Shown here in pieces: positions 1-7,476 of a DNA stretch of 12,418 nt (position 1 is the stretch's first letter; every line of letters starts with the position of its first letter). The position numbers and the translations under genes were made by a program. Below the pieces are notes generated by a model that was given only the letters and a program-made list of their open reading frames with translations, searched no databases and had not been told where the DNA came from. Location of the stretch: positions 2,473 to 14,890 of the forward strand of contig JH993877.1 of the NCBI GenBank assembly GCA_000316135.1, written 5' to 3'. The DNA comes from Trachipleistophora hominis. Its lineage: Eukaryota; Microsporidia; Pleistophoridae.

Positions 1-164
1 ACACTTGTGCAAGTATTCACAACAGCATTTCTTGTTCCTGTACAAGTATTCACAACAGCATTTCTTGCACTCATACAAGTATTTACAACTGTATCTTTTA
101 CAGTAGCGCAATTATTTGTTACTTTGTTTTGTACATTATTATAAGTATTCATAAGTGCATTCTT
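1..164 (-). repeat. 33-bp tandem repeat encoding 11-residue units
   Basis: Five in-frame 33-bp units occupy 132-164, 99-131, 66-98, 33-65 and 1-32 (the last cut by the window edge). The last two are nearly identical over most of their length; the first two have diverged. The protein units follow the pattern [KQR][ND]x[VL][VMT]N[TN][CY]xx[VAT], for example RNAVVNTCTGT and KDTVVNTCMSA. The array probably continues outside the window. An 11-residue period is the hallmark of 3-11 amphipathic helices in perilipins, synucleins and LEA proteins; a link to them here is inference from periodicity and composition. Confidence 0.85.
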
Positions 165-1202
165 TGTCCCTTTCAACCAACCATTGGAAGTATCGTTAGT
201 TGCAATCTCAGATTCAGTTTTTGCCTTGGCAGCGCTTTTCTGTGTCATAATACCTTCTTTTGTATTGATATCTGCGTTACCGGTCTTGTTATTATCATGT
301 TCAGCTTTATCCCGCGTAGCTTGCTCAGGAACATCAGAATTTTCGTTATTTGCTATTGTCTTTATTTTATCATTTTCGTTAGATGGCGTACTGAGTGAAA
401 CGGCACGAGAAGTATCAGCCTGTTCTTTAATTCCCGTCTGCGTATTAGTTAAATTTTTATTATCAATCGCATTCTCACTATCGATATTGTTGACGTGCTC
501 ATGTGATGTATTCTCATTATCATCTTGGACAGCATTGCCGGATATAAATAAATTCTTTATATATGACGTGGCCGTGCTTACGCCAAGTTTAAAACAGTTA
601 TAACATCTTCTTAACATAGATTTTGGCTGAATGTCTTTGGTTCTGTCGGGTGTGATATCAGTTGAACGAGATAATGCTGTACTAGACTCGTCAGATTGAT
701 CTGGTTCTGACAGAGAATTCTCTGTTTCAGTAGTACTTTGTGAATCGTGAGATTCCGGTGTTTTATCGGATGCGGAGGCATATTCTTGCTTTGCATTTGA
801 CGAATTTGATAGGTCGTCCTCTGAAGCTTGATTTATTGCTCCATCTTGAGGAGATACGACTTCGTGTGGCTTGCAATTTCCTTTTTGGCCCTTTGAATTC
901 TTCGAAGGAGATGGTTCGGGTGTATCTCGTTTGCTTTCAAGACCGACTAAATGTAAATTTAGCGGTGCAGTTAAACTAGTTATATTGGAAGCTTTTGTAA
1001 AAATAAATTGTTCGTTATGTTTGGAAAGCACAAAATTCAAGCTCAAAGTCAAAACGAGTAATATTACTAGTTTCCAGATGGTTTTGTTATGACAATAATT
1101 TACTCGTTTCAATGATTTACCATATATTATGTTTTTTTCGTGTAGTTTTTCATATTCGAATGCTATATCAGTATTGATTAATTTCTGATCAATATTCATC
1201 AT
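1..1202 (-). CDS. Partial gene: low-complexity protein with recessed hydrophobic segment and 11-residue repeats
   Basis: Reading the minus strand from the tandem ATG codons at 1202-1197, the frame stays open for 400 full codons and leaves the window at position 1 without a stop, so the 3' part is missing. Residues 1-41 are polar. Residues 42-59 (IWKLVILLVLTLSLNFVL) form one hydrophobic segment that could be a recessed signal sequence or a type II anchor. Residues 60-340 are rich in Ser, Asn, Asp, Glu, Thr and Lys and probably disordered, apart from a patch near 195-220 with RRCYNCFKLG. Residues 347-401 are five consecutive 11-residue repeats. Uninterrupted coding over 1.2 kb of AT-rich DNA argues for a real gene. 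Function unknown; the family is not recognised. If the hydrophobic segment works, the protein is secreted or membrane-bound. The next islands (from 2146) are divergently oriented. Confidence 0.85.
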   Translation of the reverse strand, partial: MMNIDQKLINTDIAFEYEKLHEKNIIYGKSLKRVNYCHNKTIWKLVILLVLTLSLNFVLSKHNEQFIFTKASNITSLTAPLNLHLVGLESKRDTPEPSPSKNSKGQKGNCKPHEVVSPQDGAINQASEDDLSNSSNAKQEYASASDKTPESHDSQSTTETENSLSEPDQSDESSTALSRSTDITPDRTKDIQPKSMLRRCYNCFKLGVSTATSYIKNLFISGNAVQDDNENTSHEHVNNIDSENAIDNKNLTNTQTGIKEQADTSRAVSLSTPSNENDKIKTIANNENSDVPEQATRDKAEHDNNKTGNADINTKEGIMTQKSAAKAKTESEIATNDTSNGWLKGTKNALMNTYNNVQNKVTNNCATVKDTVVNTCMSARNAVVNTCTGTRNAVVNTCTS

Positions 1203-2145
1203 TCTATACTATCGATATGGGTGGTTTATTGTAAAATTGTTCAAAATGAATAGTTCAAATTTTATACAAAAAGAAATGATATGCCATAATTTTCCTTTTT
1301 ATGTGATTTAGTTCATTTTTTTACACAATATCTCATTCGTTTTTCTTATTATCAGTGCACAATTATATAAACTTTAGCAGATCAAGATCAAAAACCAGTT
1401 TATAAAAATAATTACAACATATTTTTATGTAAGCTATAAGAAATTTAGAACGTTAAAATTACCAACAACCACGTGCAAGCATGTACCAAATGTATAAATG
1501 ATGAATCGTAGCCGATATGGTCATATACTTTATTAAGTAAGATGCTCTATTATTATTCTAGCATCATGATCTGCGTATTCCTCTATTTATTTCGCTTAAG
1601 AAGACTAACATATAAAACAACCAGTGTTAATTTAATCTTCAATATGAATTCGAAAATCTTTTTGTCAAGAAATGACCGCTAGTGTTCTACGTGTATCTCA
1701 TAGTTATCTCAAACAAATTTACAACCTGTGCTACTTCTATTTTTGAAATTTATGAGACGTGTTTATATATTCTGAATGTTTATAACCATTATAAAACCAT
1801 TTTTCTGCTTTTTTTATTATTTCCTTCACTTGGCTAACAATGACAAATTTTATTTTTTGATCAAAATTATACAGCCATACGCGTGACAGATACGTTTTTT
1901 GATTACAAAATATAATTAAATTTTGTTTTCAAATTATAAGGAAATTAATTCATCCTGTCAAGTCATAATAATCTCACTTTATTTATAGCCACTTTCGTTT
2001 GACTTAGACGTTTATTTCTCTAGAGGCTGGGGCGATAATATTTTGTCGAAAAATATATTTCTTCACATATCTCATTTTCTTCCCATATCATGGACTAACA
2101 ACATTAATAGAAAAACAATTCATGTGTGATTGATAATTTGGATTA
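1203..2145. other. AT-rich spacer, upstream region of the left gene
   Basis: This spacer holds the presumed promoter of the minus-strand gene and the region before the plus-strand relic at 2146. No convincing gene is visible. The only item noted is a 36-codon plus-strand open frame (1776-1886) whose first 20 or so residues are strongly hydrophobic (MFITIIKPFFCFFYYF). It could be the worn-down signal peptide of the relic at 2146, but a short hydrophobic frame is expected by chance in T-rich DNA. Confidence 0.4.
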
Positions 2146-2383
2146 ATGGATTATTTGTCTTCACCAGGACAATTGAAACTTTACGTTTTTTTGGATTCAC
2201 TTTCTAAAACGTACTCTCCCACTTTTATAAATCATGTTTGAGAAAACGAAAACTTTGTTCAAGAATTAATTTCTCGACTCTTACTAAAATGCGTAAATGT
2301 TAAAAAATGGCTAATTGAGCAACATGACGATTTAATGAATGAAGATGTTGTATAAGTGAGGTGTAAATACAGTGTTTCGTTTC

Positions 2384-2497
2384 ATGAATACAAATAGGGC
2401 TACATATTACAGCGGTTCTGCAATTACCTCCAAAAATGAGCATGCCAGGAATGAGCGGGAAACATCCATTGCATTTAATGTTGCTATCAATAACTAA
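2384..2497 (+). other. Short open frame inside the relic (37 aa)
   Basis: An ATG-initiated 37-codon frame, polar and protein-like (starting MNTNRATYYSG), overlaps the relic in a different frame. It lies where the main frame of the relic is most broken, so it may be a frame-shifted segment of the same dead gene rather than a separate gene. Confidence 0.2.
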
Positions 2498-2512
2498 TAT
2501 TATCGACAGAAG

Positions 2513-2659
2513 ATGGTGATGTTATCTAATGTCAAACAATATCCTTCCTATAGCCCATCGGCTCCATATTCACTCAAGGTGAATATTATTTGGTTTTCCA
2601 CCCACAAAACCGCATTTTCAACCCCATACTACAGTCTAACGAATTCTCTTATCAAATAA
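2513..2659 (+). other. Short open frame inside the relic (48 aa)
   Basis: A 48-codon ATG-initiated frame (starting MVMLSNVKQYPSYSP) overlaps the readable block 2554-2670 of the main relic frame (which includes IFTQGEYYLVFHPQNRIF). Both frames look protein-like. I favour the main frame because it agrees with the flanking blocks, which would make this a shadow or shifted segment. Confidence 0.2.
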
Positions 2660-3375
2660 TAAATATGTTTTAGCAACCATATGAGTGGTAGGTCCGAAAA
2701 ACTGGACTTTCCAATATTAGTGAATAATTTCTAAAATTTAAAAAGGAGTTACAATTTATGTTTTAGCTAAAAGTAGAGAGAATATTTTAGTCTGCGAAAT
2801 ATTAAATCAATCACACTTATCAAACCGAATGATCATATCAAATATTATACACTGGTTTTTTAAAATGCCTATCCAATTATTTGGATCAGATTGAAACTGG
2901 AACGCGAAAGACTAATGATGAATTCTCTCACGGTCTTGGATATATTTTATTTTGTTTGAAGAAAGTCATCTAATTATTTAATCATCCAGGCATTGATCGA
3001 TAATGAGATTTATGTTTGATTATTAGATTATTAAAACGCAATTTTCTCAAGTCTATATCATGTTTTCCCCAAAACCGTGTATTTCCGCTGCATAAGAGCA
3101 AATTTATCGCAAAATTAGTTTTATACAATCGATAAGTAATAAAAAAATCATTCAATAATTCCGGGGATAAACTAATATAGAATTGAAACACGTAGACACC
3201 TCATAAAAGGTGGTAAATTCTGTCGTCTTTGCTTGTCTAAGATGGTGAACTGGTTAGAATTGTTTATCATAGTTTAATTGGCGAGTTTTATGTACAAGCA
3301 AAAAAAAAAGCAATATCGGATGATGAACTACCTCATAAGCTAGCCGCGATATTGATCTTGCTATTGATGATTTGA

Positions 3376-4269
3376 TGATACGTTTAAGATACCATTAATA
3401 TGCAACGAATATTCTATGTGTTAACATAATATAATTATTTTTGTAAATAATACACCACAAATACTTTATATAAACAGCACTATAAGTTCATCATTTAACA
3501 TTTTTCAAATCCAATAAAAATTTAATGTTTTGATAGCAGTTCGTTTCTTTATTACTTTTGATCATATACTTAAAATAATGAGAATTGACACAGAAAACAC
3601 TTGGTTATTCGAATGTATAACTCTTTTTATGAAAAAATTGCGTTAAACATCAATTTGTAAGTAACAATCTACAAACAATCAAGCTATATAAATAAATTGG
3701 TTAATACAAAACTATTTTAGATATGGTAATGAGCAAAGTTATTCTTTTGAAGATAAATTAAAGACGGTTGTATATATTAACTAATTTTACCATTTAAACC
3801 AGAGTTCATATTCATGTTTAAACCAAAAAGAACGCACAACATGATAATTATTCTTACTGTCGGTTCAAACATTCTTTTTTTACTCTTTATAATTTCATAT
3901 GTACAACATTCATACATTATGAATAAACATTTAAAGCTACGAAAGTTCAATTAACTGAACGAAAGAAATTAAAGTCGTTTAACTAACGTAATTTTTCATC
4001 TATATGTAATCAAATATAATAGTGATATACTTATTATTAGTTAGTGTGTCGTTGAGATGCAAAAATTACGTGGTAATATTCGAGACCGGTAAGTTGATTG
4101 ATAACGACTTGTAATAAAAATATAACTCTTTATAAAAACTTCAATATTAACTAACGATAAACAAAACTTGGAAATTAACGTATATTTTATCATAAGTTAA
4201 TCTTTTGCTGTCAGTTAATTCGAGATATTTAATTGTGAAATATAAATCTAATGAAAAGTCTATCGACCC
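3376..4269. other. AT-rich spacer with no visible gene
   Basis: About 0.9 kb of very AT-rich sequence. I see no open frame of note, no RNA gene and no repeat array; stops are dense in the frames I read. Confidence 0.5.
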
Positions 4270-4811
4270 ATGTTAATTTCACCGGATAATCCATTAATAA
4301 ATGAGCAAAAATCTGTTACATCAACCTCAACAGAGTCCTTAGAAAATATTTAAACAAACATACCAAGCGACAATGTGCCCTGTGATCTAAGTACCCACCA
4401 AACAGAAACTTCCTTTGCCCTCTCCTCAGATACGTATTCCAATAATTTTGGTTATAATAATTATTTGTACATACAGTTGTTGGTGGCTCTCCCTATATTA
4501 GTAGTCAAAGATATTTAGATGGGCAAGCAGGTGCTGGAGGGCAATCTGAACCCTGTATAAATGAAGCATGTAATTGCAACGACGTAATAAATCTATTAGA
4601 TTCTCAAACCATCAATGGTGATGAGACGAGCGGTGGTAATTAAATAACTAACCAATCGAGTTTTAGAACTAGTAATGGTGATGAAAACGTAATAGATAAA
4701 AAGTCGATTGATGAAAACGGAAAGCATCAAAAACAAGAGTCTTTATTTAATTGAATCATTTTTTTAATAAAAGACGTTTTGAAGCTATTTGGATATAATT
4801 GTGTGGTTTAA
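4270..4811 (+). pseudogene. Relic of a Ser/Asn/Glu-rich protein gene
   Basis: An ATG at 4270 opens a Ser/Thr/Asn-rich frame (starting MLISPDNPLINEQKSVTSTS) with a TAA at 4351. It reads on to about 4467, where the protein-like frame changes; the second frame runs from 4467 with a Gly/Ser and Cys part (SEPCINEACNCNDV), an acidic Asn-rich part with repeated NGDE, stops at 4641 and 4752, and a hydrophobic end (IIFLIKDVLKLFGYNCVV) closing at 4809-4811. Composition resembles the polar middle of the left-end protein, but I cannot align them. GC is visibly higher than in the flanks. Three internal stops and a frame change point to a dead gene; an intron near 4460 could explain the frame change but not the stops. 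Function unknown. Confidence 0.55.
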
Positions 4812-4896
4812 CAAACAAAATAGTTTCTGAAAAATTTAATAAAACGTAAATAGCGTGAGAACAAAATAAAATGAAATTTCATAGATGCTTTTGTTA

Positions 4897-5108
4897 ATGA
4901 CGCGGTTATTTATGCTTGTGGTTTCTAGTTTGCATTGCTCTTCAACACCTTTTCAAGACACAAAACTTCCAATAAGTAATTATGATTTTGCCAGCTTTGG
5001 TGAGCTTTCATTCTTCTATTTTATTTAGTAGCATATTATTTTGTCTTAGTACCTGTTATTTGGGACAACTTAATGAGATTATATGTTAACATAAAATACG
5101 ATATATAA
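4897..5108 (+). CDS. Candidate small secreted protein, two exons
   Basis: ATG 4897 starts a sequence with a clear signal-peptide pattern (MTRLFMLVVSSLHCSS), followed by a polar part ending NYDFASF. Unspliced, the frame stops at 5026 after 43 codons. A GTGAGC donor at 5000 paired with an acceptor at 5028 (TTTATTTAG) or 5049 (TTGTCTTAG) removes 29 or 50 nt and extends the frame in phase to TAA 5106-5108, adding VPVIWDNLMRLYVNIKYDI. Both acceptors give the same downstream frame, with or without seven residues. The product would be 55-62 aa, secreted, function unknown. It could equally be the surviving 5' end of a longer dead gene of the secreted type seen throughout this region. Confidence 0.4.
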
Positions 5109-5625
5109 ATTATACAAGAAACAGTGATTATATTTTGAATTTAAATGTGTAAAAAAAGCCAAAATACGGTATAATAACAGTATCTATACGAATGAGTTTT
5201 ACGTTTGCATCCATTTGTTATGAACTTTGACATTTCTTTTTGATTATTTGGAATAAGTTTACTTAACGGTTTAGTTGCATTTGTATTCATTGGAATTGCC
5301 ATAATTACTTTTGATCGAGTGCAGTGGAGTTATTGTATTGGTTAAAAAGATTGGTGATTATTCATAATAAAAAGACAACTCGCAAGTTTATTGGTCAAGT
5401 TCAAAAAAAAATCGAAGAATTTTATTCTACTTTTTGATAATAAATAGAAATTATATATTTTTATTCAATTTTCATCTTACGAAATTCACTCTGCAGTCAT
5501 TTACGATCGATATAATTTGGATATATTATCGACGCCGGCAGAAAATTTATTCTTCAACTCTTAAAGAAAAGTTTTGAATTTCGAGAATGCTATTCTTTTG
5601 TTTGAAAGTCTGTTTAATTAATACC
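5109..5625. other. AT-rich spacer with no visible gene
   Basis: Stops are frequent in the frames I read. A few short protein-like stretches occur on the plus strand (around 5285-5370), but none has a start, splice sites or enough length to support a call. Confidence 0.4.
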
Positions 5626-5730
5626 TCACACCTCTTCACATACCAAACAAGCTCTTTTGGCATTCTGGACGCCGAATAAGGCCTTGACAATCGTTGGTTC
5701 AGAGACAATTTTCTTGGTGCTTATTCTCTT
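5626..5730 (-). pseudogene. Isolated exon-like fragment, C-terminal 34 codons
   Basis: On the minus strand a good acceptor (TATTTTACAG, ending at 5731) is followed by 34 open codons to TGA 5628-5626. The peptide is basic with a Cys pair near the end (VQNAKRACLVCEEV) and the segment is clearly GC-richer than its flanks. That fits a terminal exon, but no upstream exon with a matching donor is evident at higher coordinates, so it may be orphaned. The plus strand over the same bases is also partly open, so strand is not certain. Protein not recognised. Confidence 0.35.
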
Positions 5731-6131
5731 CTGTAAAATATAAATTAATTAATCTTTTGGAACTTTTTTCTTTGCATCGCTAATAAAAATAAATCATAGC
5801 ATTCAGACAATAATAATTTATCCATACAACTTTTTATTTTCTACTAAAACGTAGCATGAAAATTTTTGCTTTTGAATCGACACGAAAATTTAACTACTAA
5901 AAACCAGTCGATTAGTCTATGCACTGTCTTTTTATTGATATGAATTTGCAATCTTAGCTATATATTGGTTGCAATATTTCGACAGGTATTTTGTTTGCAG
6001 ATCAAACTAGCTACGATCATCAAAAGTTTGAATAAATATTTATTTTATACAGGCGCAAAAGTAAGCACTTTAAAGTATGAAACTCAACACAGTATAGCAT
6101 GATTATTTTATTGATAAAATAATTTAAATAA
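5731..6131. other. AT-rich spacer
   Basis: AT-rich sequence with no supported gene. If the fragment at 5626-5730 is a terminal exon, its missing upstream exon would be expected here; I find no convincing donor plus open frame. Confidence 0.35.
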
Positions 6132-6311
6132 CATTTTGTATTCAATGAATTAAGAATCAGAAAACATAGAATGTTATTACGGTTGTTATTAGACATTGCA
6201 CTTGTGAAGCATTTATCGCTTACATCCGATTTAGTGCTGAAAATTGATATTCGGCTATTATTATCTATGCTTAGTTTCATTAAAACAGGTTCATACGCCT
6301 TTCGTATATAA
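6132..6311 (+). pseudogene. Helical Leu-rich coding-like fragment
   Basis: A 59-codon plus-strand frame, open between stops at 6129 and 6309, encodes a Leu-rich, probably helical peptide (containing MLLRLLLDIALVKHLSLTSD and KIDIRLLLSMLSFIKTGSYA). Its composition matches the helical style of the intact secreted protein, but I cannot align it. The opposite strand has an 86-codon open frame over 6020-6280; I prefer the plus strand because the adjacent fragments and the intact gene are all plus. Confidence 0.35.
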
Positions 6312-6316
6312 TATAA

Positions 6317-6475
6317 AAATGGTTATATAACCTTCTTTCAAATGATGTTAGGATTTTCTTGTTTGATACAACATCATGTAACAAATATCTTGAATGCGAA
6401 GAGCCGATAATATGTGATATTAATCAAAAATGGTTACATTACATGTTGGGAAATTATTCATATAATAACAGATGA
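6317..6475 (+). pseudogene. Cys-containing extracellular-type fragment
   Basis: A 52-codon open frame without its own start encodes a peptide with three spaced cysteines (SCNKYLECEEPIICDI) followed by KWLHYMLGNYSYNN, ending at TGA 6473. Its hydrophilic, Cys-bearing character suits a secreted protein. It lies just after the helical fragment in a different frame, so the two may be parts of one dead gene separated by an indel. It shares frame with the piece at 6908-7102, but about 430 nt of AT-rich DNA lies between; an intron is possible and unproven. Confidence 0.4.
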
Positions 6476-6907
6476 TGATCAAGTTTTTATATTTTAATGT
6501 TATTAAATTTAATCAAATAAATTGAACAACTAATGGTTGCTAGTCTAATGATAAATTATTATAGTTTATTCTCAATTGAAATACAATTATAATTATTTTT
6601 CAAATATTAATGCCTATTTGTGTTATTTATAAAGCCATTTCTATATAATTTAACAATTACGTAAAAAAGCTTTAGTATCCATTGCTTAACATAAGCTCAT
6701 TTTATGGCGATTAATAATATTTTCATTACATGCATTTAATTTAGCATTTGCCAGTTTAGTATTTTTGAAAATTAATGCTATTGTTTTAACTAAAATTTCT
6801 TTAATCATTTTTAGAAAATTAAATTGTGTTATTTACTTCAGTCACTGTAGAAATTACGTCTAAACAAAAGCATGCGTAGATTAAAAATTATTAAATATTA
6901 CAAATAA
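6476..6907. other. Very AT-rich stretch, spacer or intron
   Basis: No coding-like sequence stands out. It separates two Cys-bearing fragments on the same strand and could be a long intron or decayed spacer. Confidence 0.4.
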
Positions 6908-7102
6908 TATTTTTTATATAACATTTCAGAATTATTTCGAATTTTGAACAAGCGACTTGCCTTTTCACTCTCAATCTTGTTTTATTTTTTCATTCCATTA
7001 GACGATTACTATACAGACTTGCATACTGAGGGTACTTGTGTTATATACGATAAAAATACTTGTGGCGACTACTATTTCTTGGTATTGCTTATTGTTTTCT
7101 GA
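6908..7102 (+). pseudogene. Terminal exon-like fragment with Cys pair and hydrophobic tail
   Basis: A 64-codon open frame ends at TGA 7100-7102. Two acceptor-like sites lie inside it (CATTTCAG ending 6929 and CATTCCATTAG ending 7001). After the second, the peptide reads DDYYTDLHTEGTCVIYDKNT, then CGDYY and a hydrophobic end (FLVLLIVF). Two cysteines and a short hydrophobic C-terminus are what the last exon of a membrane- or GPI-anchored surface protein would look like; that is inference. It lies 375 nt upstream of the intact secreted gene, on the same strand. Confidence 0.45.
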
Positions 7103-7476
7103 ATTATAGCTGTAATATCTGTAAAAAATTAAAAAATCGACTCGATTCTAGGTAATATATTATTATCGCCGTACTTTTGATTATCATTGCTTAACTTATA
7201 GCTTATGCCTTAAAAAATATTCCATGATTTAACGTTTTAAAAACTATAAATCGTGTATTTGTAGACAGTAAGAGCTTTCTTATATTTTTCTTGCTTATAA
7301 CAACTTGATTAACTCACTATTATGCCAACTGTTATAGCATATTTACATACAAAATGATGAAAATTAGCCAATAAAGACTGTTTTTGGTATGTTAATTTGT
7401 CAATTATAGTAATATTTCTGACATGCTAATTTATTTATTATCTATAAATACACGATAATAACTTTATAAACGCATC
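7103..7476 (+). promoter_or_regulatory. Upstream region of the intact secreted gene
   Basis: AT-rich intergenic sequence between the terminal exon-like fragment and the ATG at 7477. A TATAAATA stretch begins at 7442, 35 nt before the ATG, but such strings are frequent here, so a promoter role is only suggested by position. No coding-like block is visible. Confidence 0.3.

Larger units (their letters stand above)
2146..3375 (+). pseudogene. Decayed paralogue of the secreted 389-aa protein
   Basis: One frame (starting ATG 2146) reads as protein-like sequence through most of 1.23 kb but carries many stops, including TGA 2239, TAA 2353, TAG 2395, TAG 2551, TAG 2671, TAA 2971, TAA 3001 and TAA 3238. 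Readable blocks in it are 2146-2352, 2554-2670, 2851-2970, 3007-3132 and 3241-3372; the last ends in a hydrophobic tail (KLAAILILLLMI). A block at 2760-2891 is in another frame and joins the 2851 block across a T6/A4 run, as expected for a 1-nt indel. The block around 2866-2970 (CLSNYLDQI ... FCLKKVI) aligns by eye with residues near 320-355 of the intact protein (SLSNYFYQL ... KFLKEGI), with similar spacing. About 410 codons compares with 389 for the intact gene. No N-terminal signal is readable at 2146. Alternatively some stops lie in introns, but repeated in-frame stops favour decay. Confidence 0.6.

Noticed and set aside
1..164. CRISPR-like array from the 33-bp periodic repeat
   Set aside because: Units are contiguous without unique spacers, are in phase with a coding frame and lie in eukaryotic-looking DNA.
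129..1092. Plus-strand open frames at 129-398, 184-603, 740-979 and 871-1092, and a minus-strand frame at 611-796
   Set aside because: They overlap the continuous 400-codon minus-strand frame, have no consistent signal of their own and are explained as shadows of it.
2982..3191. Minus-strand 69-codon open frame
   Set aside because: It lies over the plus-strand relic, whose reading agrees with neighbouring blocks; the minus-strand peptide shows no start context or splice support.
4481..4500. The relic at 4270-4811 as a 3' part of the left-end gene family
   Set aside because: Composition is similar but no alignable segment or 11-residue repeat was found.
2146..4811. A ciliate-type genetic code (TAA/TAG as Gln) to explain in-frame stops
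   Set aside because: TGA stops also interrupt the same frames, and no single reassignment would clear all three stop codons.
6020..6280. Minus-strand 86-codon open frame
   Set aside because: Its Asn/Ile/Lys-rich composition is typical of AT-rich noncoding DNA, and the plus strand gives a more protein-like helical peptide in line with its neighbours. Not fully excluded.
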